Assembly: GCF_013466985.1 (NCBI RefSeq)
Contig: NZ_CP059164.1
Location: forward strand, 434,001-498,000
DNA: 64,000 nucleotides
DNA from: Nocardioides ungokensis
Lineage (GTDB): Bacteria > Actinomycetota > Actinomycetes > Propionibacteriales > Nocardioidaceae
Direction: 5' to 3'
Shown: in pieces, positions 56,442-64,000 of the stretch
Layout of the letters: every line of letters starts with the position of its first letter
Numbering within the stretch: the stretch's first letter is position 1
The notes under the pieces: generated by a model
What the model saw: the letters and a program-made list of their open reading frames with translations, nothing else
What the model was told of the DNA's origin: nothing
Database searches by the model: none
Translations under genes and position numbers: made by a program

Positions 56442-58097
56442 GTGGACCGTCAAGACACGCTGGCAACCGGTACGGCGAGGGCGACCGGCGGGATCCTGCT
56501 GACCCTGGCCTCGGCCCAGTTCCTGATGACGCTGGACAGCTCGGTGATGAACGTGTCGATGGCGACGGTGGCACAGGACCTCGGCACGTCGATCACCGGC
56601 ATCCAGACGGCGATCACCCTCTACACACTCGTGATGGCGACCCTGATGATCACCGGGGGCAAGATCGGCTCCAACATCGGGCGGCTCAGGGCCTTCTCCA
56701 TCGGCTGCGTGGTCTACGGAGCCGGCTCCTTCGTCACCGGGATCGCCCAGAACCTCACCGTGCTGATCATCGGCTGGTCCTTCCTGGAGGGGATGGGCGC
56801 GGCCCTGATCATGCCGGCGATCGTCGCCTTGGTGGCGACCAACTTCGAGGTGGCCGGCCGGCCGAGGGCCTACGGCCTGGTCGCCGCCGCGGGCGCGTGT
56901 GCGGTCGCGGTCGGGCCGTTGATCGGCGGGGCCGCGACGACGTACGCCTCGTGGCGGCTGGTGTTCTTCGGCGAGGTCGTGATCGTCGCCCTCATCCTGC
57001 TCATGTCCCGCAAGATCGGCGACGCGCCCGTCGTGGAGAAGGCCAGCCTCGACCTGGTGGGGACGCTGCTGTCCGTGGTGGGGCTCGGGATGGCGGTCTA
57101 CGGCGTGCTGAGGACCAGCGAGTGGGGGTTCGTGCGGCCCAAGCCGGATGCCCCGGCACTGCTCAACCTCTCCGCGTCGTTCTGGCTGATCCTGGCGGGA
57201 CTCATCGTGGTGTGGGTGTTCTTCCGCTGGGAGGCCCACGTCCTCCGCGCCGGGCGCGACCCGCTGGTGCGGCCCTCGATGTTCGCGAACACCCAGCTCG
57301 ACGGCGGGCTGGTGATGTTCTCCTTCCAGTTCCTGCTGCAGGCCGGCGTGTTCTTCGTCGTCCCGCTGTTCCTGTCCGTGGCGCTGGGTGTGTCGGCGAT
57401 CGAGACCGGGCTGCGCGTCATGCCGTTGTCCGTCGGCCTGCTGGCCGCGGCGATGGGGGTCCCCAAGCTGCTGCCCGACGTCTCGCCGCGTCGCGTGGTC
57501 CGGGTCGGCATCCTGCTGATGCTGGCCGGGATCGTGATCCTGATGTCAGCCATCGATGCGAACGCCGACGCGACCGTGGTCTCGTGGCCGATGCTGGTCA
57601 TCGGCCTGGGGATGGGGTGCCTGGCCTCCCAGCTCGGGAGTGTCACGGCCTCCTCCGTGCCGACCGAGGAGAGCAGCGACGTCGGCGGACTGCAGAACAC
57701 CGCCACCAACCTCGGGGCGTCACTGGGCACCGCGCTCGCCGGCTCGGTCATGATCGCCGCCCTGACCAGCTCGCTGATCTCCGGGCTCGAGGCCAATCCC
57801 GACGTCCCCGACAACGTGGCGTCGCAGGCCAGCGTGGACCTGGCCTCGGGGGTCCCGTTCCTGTCCGACAAGCAGGTGGAGTCGGCGATGGCCGACAGGG
57901 GCGCCAGTGGCCAGGCCACCCAGATCGCGGTGGACGAGAACGCCGCAGCCCGGATCGACGGCCTCGACGCCGCCCTCGGCGTGCTGGCGATGATCGCCCT
58001 GGTCTCGCTGTTCTTCTCCGGCCGCATCCCCGACGTCCAGCCGGGCAGCAGCCGCGGATCGGCCGCCCCCGAGACGACCGAGGCGTCCGAGGTCTGA
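56442..58097 (+). CDS. MFS transporter, DHA2 (14-helix) drug-exporter family
   Basis: A 551-residue membrane protein with 14 hydrophobic segments. Motif A-like GGKIGSNIGRLR lies between helices 2 and 3, LDSSVMNVSMATVAQDLG is the D1 motif of DHA2 transporters in helix 1, and GPLIGGAATTYASWRLVFF matches motif C. The extra loop near helix 14 (about residues 440-500) is polar. GTG start at 56442. Substrate unknown; probably exports a hydrophobic compound. Confidence 0.92.
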   Translation: MDRQDTLATGTARATGGILLTLASAQFLMTLDSSVMNVSMATVAQDLGTSITGIQTAITLYTLVMATLMITGGKIGSNIGRLRAFSIGCVVYGAGSFVTGIAQNLTVLIIGWSFLEGMGAALIMPAIVALVATNFEVAGRPRAYGLVAAAGACAVAVGPLIGGAATTYASWRLVFFGEVVIVALILLMSRKIGDAPVVEKASLDLVGTLLSVVGLGMAVYGVLRTSEWGFVRPKPDAPALLNLSASFWLILAGLIVVWVFFRWEAHVLRAGRDPLVRPSMFANTQLDGGLVMFSFQFLLQAGVFFVVPLFLSVALGVSAIETGLRVMPLSVGLLAAAMGVPKLLPDVSPRRVVRVGILLMLAGIVILMSAIDANADATVVSWPMLVIGLGMGCLASQLGSVTASSVPTEESSDVGGLQNTATNLGASLGTALAGSVMIAALTSSLISGLEANPDVPDNVASQASVDLASGVPFLSDKQVESAMADRGASGQATQIAVDENAAARIDGLDAALGVLAMIALVSLFFSGRIPDVQPGSSRGSAAPETTEASEV

Positions 58098-58107
58098 GCC
58101 CCCGGCC

Positions 58108-58776
58108 TCACTCGGAGCCGACGGAGTCGAACACCTCGGTGTGGTCCACGTGCCGCACACGCACCGAGCCGGCGTGGCCGTCGACCAGGCCGACCTCGAC
58201 GTCGTACCTGTCCCGCTCCGGGGTGCGCAGCGCCAGCGACCAGGAGTTCTCGGCCGGGTGGTGCTCCTCCGAGCTGAGCGACAGGGTGTCGGGGTCCAGG
58301 GCGTACGCCGTCGCCGCTGCGCGCCGGGCGCGCACGAGGGCGGCCTCGCGGGAGGTCGGTGTCGCCACCGGCTCACCAGTGGCGCCGATGAGTTCGCGGA
58401 AGGCGTGGACCACGCCCTCGAGTGCTGCCTCGGCGACGGCTGGGGTGCGCGGCCCGGTGGTGACGAGGAGCCCGATCTCGAGGGCGCCCGGGCTCGCGCC
58501 CCAGCTGGTGTGCCACCGGTGCCGGTGGAGGGAGTAGTGGCGCGGGGCGTCGGCACCGGCGTACAGGACCGGCTCCAGCGCCGCGAGGACCCGCGCCTCG
58601 TCCGGCTCGGAGGCGTCAGGACCGTCGGGCTCCGGCGCGGGCAGGTCGAGCAGGAACTGCTCGTACGCCGCCCCGTCGGGCCTCGCCCGGTAGCCGACCT
58701 GGATCCGCAGCAGGTCGACACGGCCGAGCGTGAGCAGAGGCAGCGAGACCTGGTCGCCCGCCTGGTGACTGGCCAT
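58108..58776 (-). CDS. Conserved hypothetical protein
   Basis: A 222-residue soluble protein, starting MASHQAGDQVSLPLLTLGRVDLL. It has a beta-rich first half, HYSLHRHRWHTSWGASPGALE in the middle and a helical stretch (AALVRARRAAATAYALD). There are no known motifs or cofactor sites. It lies convergent to the exporter by 10 bases. Confidence 0.65.
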   Translation of the reverse strand: MASHQAGDQVSLPLLTLGRVDLLRIQVGYRARPDGAAYEQFLLDLPAPEPDGPDASEPDEARVLAALEPVLYAGADAPRHYSLHRHRWHTSWGASPGALEIGLLVTTGPRTPAVAEAALEGVVHAFRELIGATGEPVATPTSREAALVRARRAAATAYALDPDTLSLSSEEHHPAENSWSLALRTPERDRYDVEVGLVDGHAGSVRVRHVDHTEVFDSVGSE

Positions 58777-58919
58777 CTCCTCAGCGTCGAGCAGCGGGGA
58801 GAGGCGGTCAAGCGCCGGCCGGGTGGTTCCCGGTGACCTTCGCCCCTACGCCGTCCCCGAGACTGGTCGTGGCCGTCGCACCGCGGCGGCTCTCACCCGA
58901 CCCTTGGGAGCAGCCACCC

Positions 58920-59771
58920 GTGACCCCGTCGTCCCACACCGCGTTCCTGCCCGCGAGCACCCGCCTCGTCGTCGCCGACATGGACGGCACGCTGCTGGAC
59001 GGCCGGGGCCGGGTCCCCGACCGGCTGTGGTCGCTGCTGGAGCGGATGACCCACGCGGGGGTGACCTTCGCCCCGGCCAGCGGGCGCCAGTACGCCACGC
59101 TGGCGCACATGTTCGACCGCGCCTCGGAGGGCATGGTGTTCGTCGCCGAGAACGGCGCGTACGTCGTGCGCGACGGGCAGGAGCTGAGCTCCTCCGGCCT
59201 CGGCCGGGACGCGGTCGTGGCTGCCGTCGACACCCTGCGCGCCTTCCACGACGACGGGCGCGCCGACCTCGGTGTCGTGGTCTGCGGCAAGCGCTCGGCC
59301 TACGTCGAGCGGGGCGACCGGGGGTTCCTCGACCGGGCCGAGCCGTACTACCGCGAGCTCGCCCGGGTCGACGACGTGCTCGAGGTGGAGGACGAGATCG
59401 TCAAGGTCGCGGTCTTCGACTTCGGCGACGCCGTCGCCGGCGCCGCCGAGGCCCTGACGTCGTTCCGCGAGTCCCACCAGGTCGTCGTGTCCGGCAAGCA
59501 CTGGGTCGACCTGATGGGCGCCGGCGTCAACAAGGGCGTCGCGGTGCGGCGCCTGCAGGAGCGGCTCGGCATCACCCGTGCGGAGACCGTCGTGTTCGGC
59601 GACTACCTCAACGACCTCGAGATGCTCGACGAGGCCGCCGGCTCGTTCGCCGTCGCCAACGCGCACCCCGAGGTGCTGGAGCGGGCCAGCTTCCGCGCGC
59701 CGTCCAACCTCGACCACGGCGTCCTCACCACGATCGAGGAGCTGCTCGAGGCGCGCGTCCCGCACCGGTGA
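58920..59771 (+). CDS. Cof-type HAD-IIB sugar-phosphate phosphatase
   Basis: A 283-residue HAD hydrolase. The nucleophile motif is VVADMDGTLLDG (about residues 15-26), the cap is type C2B with ASGRQYATL, motif III lysine in GVNKGVAVRRL, motif IV GDYLNDLEML. GTG 58920 is chosen because upstream codons lack homology. Probably dephosphorylates a sugar phosphate or flavin precursor. Confidence 0.9.
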   Translation: MTPSSHTAFLPASTRLVVADMDGTLLDGRGRVPDRLWSLLERMTHAGVTFAPASGRQYATLAHMFDRASEGMVFVAENGAYVVRDGQELSSSGLGRDAVVAAVDTLRAFHDDGRADLGVVVCGKRSAYVERGDRGFLDRAEPYYRELARVDDVLEVEDEIVKVAVFDFGDAVAGAAEALTSFRESHQVVVSGKHWVDLMGAGVNKGVAVRRLQERLGITRAETVVFGDYLNDLEMLDEAAGSFAVANAHPEVLERASFRAPSNLDHGVLTTIEELLEARVPHR

Positions 59772-59873
59772 CCTTCGCCCCTGTGCCGGCCCCGCCCGGG
59801 CTGGGAGGTTCGGCACAGCGGGGCCGCCCGGTCGCGGCGGCTCGACCCACCGACCGCAGGAGGGCGGGCGATC

Positions 59874-60409
59874 GTGACCAGCATCTGCATTCCCTACCTG
59901 ACCTCCGAGGGCCAGACCGCGAAGATCGCGGAGTACATCGCCGACCTGGTCATCCACCACGACCTCGAGGCCCAGCCGGTGGACCTGAAGGAGGCCCCGG
60001 ACGTCGACCTCACGGCGTACGACGGCGTCATCGTCGGCGCCTCCATCCACCGGGGGAAGCACGACAAGCGTCTCGGGGAGTTCGTGGAGCGCAACCGGGA
60101 CGTCCTCGCACGGATCCCGTCGGCGTTCTTCTCGGTGAGCCTGGCCGCCACGGTGACACCGGCGAGGCGGAGAAGTACCTCGAGGACTTCGAGCAGGAGA
60201 CCAAGTGGCGGCCCTCGAAGGTCGCCCTCTTCAGCGGCGCGCTGCTCTACACGCAGTACGGGTTCCTCACCCGGCACCTCATGAAGCGGATCGCGAAGAC
60301 CAAGCCGGGCGAGCTCGGCACCGACGTGTCTCGCGACTACGTCTACACCGAGTGGGACGGTGTGCGTCGATTCACCGAGGACTTCCTGGCCGAGCTCGTC
60401 AGCCCGTGA
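59874..60409 (+). CDS. Flavodoxin-fold protein (HemG-like), one frame break
   Basis: A protein of about 178 residues similar to menaquinone-dependent protoporphyrinogen dehydrogenase. The FMN phosphate loop is TSEGQTAKIAEYI, then VIVGASIHRGKHD, and the C-terminal KPGELGTDVSRDYVYTEWDGVRRF. The frame changes near 60,150 (SLAATVT then GDTGEAEKYLEDF); one missing base restores exactly 179 codons. GGAGG lies before the GTG start. It overlaps the convergent bsaP by 11 bases. Confidence 0.8.
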
Positions 60410-60581
60410 CGACCCCGTGCTCCACGCACTCGGCCGACCACCCGCGCGGCGTCACCTGCACCTTCATCCGCCGCCGGCACGAGGTGCAGAACCGGGGCGG
60501 CTCCAGGGCCAGGCGGGCATCGCAGGCCGCGTGGGGCAGGTCGTCCCGCGGCTCGCCGCAGAGGCCGCAGTAGCCACCCAT
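60399..60581 (-). CDS. bsaP: Biotin synthase auxiliary protein BsaP
   Basis: A 60-residue protein with CGLCGEP near the N-terminus and FCTSCRRRMKVQVTPRGWSAEC near the C-terminus. It matches the actinobacterial BsaP (Rv1590) family of small iron-sulfur proteins that support biotin synthase. Its ATG overlaps the bioB stop (TAATG), so the two are coupled. It probably supplies the sulfur or repairs the auxiliary cluster of BioB. Confidence 0.9.
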   Translation of the reverse strand: MGGYCGLCGEPRDDLPHAACDARLALEPPRFCTSCRRRMKVQVTPRGWSAECVEHGVVTG

Positions 60582-61576
60582 TAGAGAGTCTTCGCGAGTT
60601 CCTTGATCGGCATCTTGAGGTCCGAGAGGAGCGCGAGGTCCTCGTCGGCGTCGCGGCCGAGGGTGGTCAGGTAGTTGCCCACGATGACGGCGTTGATGCC
60701 GCCGAGCAGCCCGTCGCGGGTGCCGAGGTCACCGAGGGTGAGCTCGCGGCCGCCGGCGTACCGCAGGATCGTGCGGGGCATCGCGAGCCGGAAGGCGGCG
60801 ATGGTGCGCAGCGCGTCGGCGGAGTCCATCAGGGGCAGGTCGCCGAAGGGCGTGCCGGGCCGCGGGTTGAGGAAGTTCAGCGGCACCTCGTGCGGGTCGA
60901 GCTCGGCCAGCTGGGCGGCGAGCTCCGCGCGCTGCTCGAGGGTCTCGCCCATCCCGACCAGCCCGCCGCAGCACAGCTCCATGCCGGCCGCGCGGACCAT
61001 CTGGCAGGTGTCCCAGCGCTCCTCGTAGGAGTGCGTGGTCACCACGGACGGGAAGTAGGACCTCGCAGCCTCGAGGTTGTGGTTGTAGCGGTGCACGCCC
61101 ATCGCCGCCAGGTCGTCGACCTGCTCCTGGGTGAGCATGCCCAGCGAGCACGCGACGTTGATGTCGACGGCTTCCTGGATCGCCCTGATCCCGTCGCGCA
61201 CCTGCGACATCAGCCGCTCGTCGGGGCCACGCACCGCGGCGACGATGCAGAACTCGGTGGCGCCGGTGGCGGCGGTCTCCTCGGCGGCCCGCACCAGCTG
61301 CGGGATGTCCAGCCAGACCGAGCGCACCGGCGAGGTGAACTGACCGGACTGGCTGCAGAAGTGGCAGTCCTCGGGGCAGCCGCCGGTCTTGAGGCTGATG
61401 ATCCCCTCGACCTCGACCTCCGGACCGCAGTGCTTCATGCGTACGCCGTGGGCCAGCTCGAGCAGCGCGGGGACCTGGTCGTCCGGCAGCCGCAGGACCT
61501 CCACCAGCTCGTCGTACGAGAGGCCCTCGCCGCGGTCGAGGGCTCGGTCGCGGGCACGTTCCAGGATGTCCGTCAC
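60581..61576 (-). CDS. bioB: Biotin synthase
   Basis: A 331-residue radical SAM enzyme that inserts sulfur into dethiobiotin. The 4Fe-4S cluster motif is CPEDCHFC, and [16 protein letters not shown] and the C-terminal cluster arginine context are present. GTG start at 61576; a TACGCT -10 box at 61584-61589 on this strand leaves a leader of about 7 bases. Divergent from bioA under the shared operator. Confidence 0.97.
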   Translation of the reverse strand: MTDILERARDRALDRGEGLSYDELVEVLRLPDDQVPALLELAHGVRMKHCGPEVEVEGIISLKTGGCPEDCHFCSQSGQFTSPVRSVWLDIPQLVRAAEETAATGATEFCIVAAVRGPDERLMSQVRDGIRAIQEAVDINVACSLGMLTQEQVDDLAAMGVHRYNHNLEAARSYFPSVVTTHSYEERWDTCQMVRAAGMELCCGGLVGMGETLEQRAELAAQLAELDPHEVPLNFLNPRPGTPFGDLPLMDSADALRTIAAFRLAMPRTILRYAGGRELTLGDLGTRDGLLGGINAVIVGNYLTTLGRDADEDLALLSDLKMPIKELAKTL

Positions 61577-61583
61577 GAGCGAC

Positions 61584-61639
61584 AGCGTAGACCAGAACTG
61601 AACACTGTTCTGAACGGTGTTCAGGAATGGGCCTAGACT
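61584..61639. promoter_or_regulatory. Divergent bioB/bioA promoters with double BioQ-type operator
   Basis: Two 13-bp palindromes of the form TGAAC-N3-GTTCA lie at 61599-61611 (last base differs) and 61611-61623 (perfect), sharing one base. The form matches the operator reported for the TetR-type biotin repressor BioQ in mycobacteria and corynebacteria, from memory. Flanking -10 boxes are TACGCT at 61584-61589 (minus, bioB) and TAGACT at 61634-61639 (plus, bioA), each within 10 bases of its start codon. A dimer on each site would block both promoters. Confidence 0.8.
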
Positions 61640-61648
61640 CGGCCCACC

Positions 61649-62947
61649 ATGACCGCGTCACCCGTCGCCCCCGCCGCCCTCGAGTCCCTGCTCGACCTCG
61701 ACCGGGCCCACGTGTGGCACCCCTACGCCTCGATGACCGACCCGGCACCCACGCGCCTGGTCACCGGAGCCCGCGGCGTCCGGCTCACCCTCGGGGACGG
61801 GAGCGAGGTCGTCGACGGCATGTCGTCGTGGTGGGCGGCGATCCACGGCTACAACCACCCCACGCTGAACGCCGCGCTCGCCCGGCAGGCCGACGACGTC
61901 GCCCACGTGATGTTCGGCGGCCTCACCCACGAGCCGGCGATCCGGCTGGCGCAGCGGCTGGTGGAGCTCGCACCCGCAGGCCTCGAGCACGTCTTCCTCG
62001 CCGACTCCGGGTCGGTGAGCGTGGAGGTCGCGCTGAAGATGGTGCTGCAGTACCAGCGGGGCGTCGGGCACCCGGAGCGCACCCGGATGCTCACCGTCCG
62101 CGGCGGCTACCACGGGGACACCTTCGGCTGCATGGGCGTCTGCGACCCGGTCGGCGGGATGCACTCGATGTTCGCCGACCTCCTGCCCCGGCAGGTCTTC
62201 GCGCCCCGGCCGCCCGCCACGGAGGACGGCGTTGCCGCCTGGGCGGCGGCGTTCGAGGAAGTGGCCGCCGAGCACGCCCACGAGCTCGCCGGCATCGTCG
62301 TCGAGCCGCTGCTGCAGGGTGCGGGCGGTATGTACGTCTACCCCGCCGCCTGCCTCACCGTGATGCGCGAGGTCGCCGACCGGCACGGCCTGGTGCTGGT
62401 CCTCGACGAGATCGCCACCGGCTTCGGCCGGACCGGCACCTTCTTCGCCGCCGAGGCCGCCGGGGTGGTCCCCGACGTGCTGTGCGTGGGCAAGGCGCTC
62501 ACGGGCGGCTACCTCACCCTGGCTGCCGTCCTGTGCACGCCCCGGATCGCGGCAGGCCTCTCCCACTCCGAGTCGGGCGTGCTGATGCACGGGCCGACGT
62601 ACATGGGCAACCCGCTCGCCTGCGCCGTCGCGCTGGCGAGTCTCGACCTGCTCGCAACCGGCGCCTGGCGGGAGCAGGTGGCGCGGGTGAACGCCGGCCT
62701 CGAGGCCGGCCTGGCGCCGCTGCGGCACCTTCCCGGGGTGGTCGACGTGCGCACCCTCGGCGCGGTCGGCGTCGTCCAGCTCGACCACCCGGTCGACGTC
62801 GGCAAGGCCACCGAGGCGGCCCTCGGGCACGGCGTGTGGCTGCGCCCCTTCCGCGACCTGATCTACACGATGCCGCCGTACGTCACGAGCGACGAGGACG
62901 TCGCCTCGATCTGTACGGCGATCGAGGCCGCGGCGGTGGTCGCATGA
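61649..62947 (+). CDS. bioA: Adenosylmethionine-8-amino-7-oxononanoate aminotransferase
   Basis: A 432-residue PLP enzyme of the biotin pathway. It contains [12 protein letters not shown] at the start, the substrate motif [14 protein letters not shown], phosphate-binding [23 protein letters not shown], and the Schiff-base lysine in [10 protein letters not shown]. Full length. It overlaps bioF by ATGA. Leaderless transcription is likely from TAGACT at 61634. Confidence 0.96.
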   Translation: MTASPVAPAALESLLDLDRAHVWHPYASMTDPAPTRLVTGARGVRLTLGDGSEVVDGMSSWWAAIHGYNHPTLNAALARQADDVAHVMFGGLTHEPAIRLAQRLVELAPAGLEHVFLADSGSVSVEVALKMVLQYQRGVGHPERTRMLTVRGGYHGDTFGCMGVCDPVGGMHSMFADLLPRQVFAPRPPATEDGVAAWAAAFEEVAAEHAHELAGIVVEPLLQGAGGMYVYPAACLTVMREVADRHGLVLVLDEIATGFGRTGTFFAAEAAGVVPDVLCVGKALTGGYLTLAAVLCTPRIAAGLSHSESGVLMHGPTYMGNPLACAVALASLDLLATGAWREQVARVNAGLEAGLAPLRHLPGVVDVRTLGAVGVVQLDHPVDVGKATEAALGHGVWLRPFRDLIYTMPPYVTSDEDVASICTAIEAAAVVA

Positions 62948-64000
62948 CCGAGCCGATCGACGGCCGGTGGGGCGACTGGCTGCGCGACCAGGCCGACCAG
63001 CGCGAGCGCGACGGACTGCGCCGCACGCTGGTGCCCCGGCCCGCGGGCGACCGGGTCATCGACCTCGCCGGCAACGACTACCTCGGCCTCTCCCACCATC
63101 CGGCCGTCGTCGCCGCGGCGGCCGCCGCGGCACGCACCTGGGGCGCCGGTGCCCGGGCGTCGCGGCTCGTGACCGGCACCCTCCAGGTCCACGCCGACCT
63201 CGAGGCGGCGCTGGCGGCGTACCTGCGTCAGCCGGCCGCGCTGGTCCACTCGACCGGCTACCACGCCAACCTCTCGGTGGTGACGGCCCTCGCCGGGCGC
63301 GACTGTCGGGTGGTGTCCGACGCGCACGTCCATGCCTCGCTGGTCGACGCCGTGCGCCTGTCACGCGCCGGGCTGACCGTCGTCCCGCACAACGACGTGG
63401 CCGCCGTCCGATCGGCGCTCGTGGCCGCCGGGGACCGGCGCACGCTGGTGCTCGCCGAGTCGGTCTACTCGGTGCTCGGCGACCGGGCGCCGCTCGTCGA
63501 GCTCGCCGCGGTCTGCGAGGAGCACGACGCCCTCCTGGTGGTCGACGAGGCGCACGGCCTGGGGGTCCACGGGCCGGGGATCGTCGCCGAGCTCGGCCTG
63601 GCCGGGCTGCCGCACGTCGTCGTGACCGCCACCTTGTCGAAGGCGCTGGGCAGCCAGGGCGGCGCCGTGCTCGGCCCGCAGGCGCTGGTCGAGCACCTGG
63701 TCAACCGGGCCAGGCCCTTCATCTTCGACACCGGGCTGGCGCCCACGTCGGCCGCGGCCGCCCTGGCCGCACTCGGGGAGCTGCGCGCCCACCCCGAGAT
63801 GCCCGCGCTGATCCGCGCTCGGGTGACCGACCTCGCCGGCGCGCTGGGGGTCGAACCGTCGGCGGGTGCGGTGCTCTCGGTGCCGATGCCCTCACCCCGG
63901 GTGGCTGTCGCCGCCCAGGCGGCGGCCCTCGCGCAGGGTGTCCGCGTCGGCTGCTTCCGGCCGCCCTCGGTGCCCGACGGGATCTCGCGGCTGCGGATCA
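62944..64000 (+). CDS. bioF: 8-amino-7-oxononanoate synthase, truncated by the window end
   Basis: The first 352 residues of a PLP-dependent alpha-oxoamine synthase. It has the family start [26 protein letters not shown] [23 protein letters not shown], and the Schiff-base lysine in [11 protein letters not shown]. The frame is open to position 64000. It joins pimeloyl thioester and alanine to KAPA. Translationally coupled to bioA. Confidence 0.95.
   Translation, partial: MTEPIDGRWGDWLRDQADQRERDGLRRTLVPRPAGDRVIDLAGNDYLGLSHHPAVVAAAAAAARTWGAGARASRLVTGTLQVHADLEAALAAYLRQPAALVHSTGYHANLSVVTALAGRDCRVVSDAHVHASLVDAVRLSRAGLTVVPHNDVAAVRSALVAAGDRRTLVLAESVYSVLGDRAPLVELAAVCEEHDALLVVDEAHGLGVHGPGIVAELGLAGLPHVVVTATLSKALGSQGGAVLGPQALVEHLVNRARPFIFDTGLAPTSAAAALAALGELRAHPEMPALIRARVTDLAGALGVEPSAGAVLSVPMPSPRVAVAAQAAALAQGVRVGCFRPPSVPDGISRLRI

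Overview
The window is very GC-rich DNA from an actinobacterium, most like Nocardioides or another Nocardioidaceae. Codon use is almost all G/C-ending, starts are often GTG, promoters carry TAnnnT -10 boxes close to the start codon, and gene order is recognisably that of the Mycobacterium tuberculosis Rv3672c-Rv3646c neighbourhood (recalled, not searched): NUDIX end, MarP protease, holin-like protein, acetyl-CoA synthetase, Fic-like protein, HAD-IB phosphatase, Ssd, tad pilus genes, MrfA-like helicase, topA.

Layout. 1-8.2 kb: conserved core (marP, holin-like, nhaA, acs, methyltransferase, Fic-like, HAD-IB). 8.3-24.8 kb: a catabolic island inserted into that synteny. It has a PucR regulator, two aldehyde dehydrogenases, two APC permeases, an omega-amino-acid:pyruvate-type aminotransferase, alanine dehydrogenase, PdxS, a NylB-like 6-aminohexanoate-dimer-hydrolase-type serine hydrolase, an ATP-grasp enzyme, a CaiB/BaiF CoA-transferase and a glutaryl-CoA-dehydrogenase-type enzyme. 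The genes read as an amide/omega-amino-acid to dicarboxylate to acyl-CoA pathway. A shared cis-element sits at the same distance from the -10 box in both of its rightward promoters. 24.9-39.3 kb: ssd-tadA-tadB-tadC-pilin/TadE-like operon, with tadA split at its Walker A lysine codon by a 9.57-kb integrated element (26.58-36.15 kb). The element encodes a large serine integrase, a winged-helix protein beside an iteron-like repeat cluster, an HK97-type major capsid protein and many small proteins, plus a leftward three-gene operon headed by a TIGR04255-family protein. No terminase, portal, protease or tail gene is visible, so it looks like a phage satellite rather than a prophage. 39.3-54.3 kb: helicase, STAS anti-anti-sigma factor, proton pyrophosphatase, methyltransferase, GrpB, topA, tmk, DNA polymerase III delta-prime, secreted hydrolase. 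54.3-58.8 kb: TauD-like dioxygenase with palindromic operator, a LysR remnant, tRNA-Thr(CGU), repeats, an MFS exporter. 58.9-64 kb: HAD phosphatase, flavodoxin, then the biotin genes bsaP-bioB divergent from bioA-bioF around a double BioQ-type operator.

Caveat. At least eleven genes contain frame breaks that are mostly explained by one missing base, often in a G or C run. This suggests uncorrected base-calling deletions in the assembly more than widespread gene death. I annotate the affected genes across the break and state where it lies.
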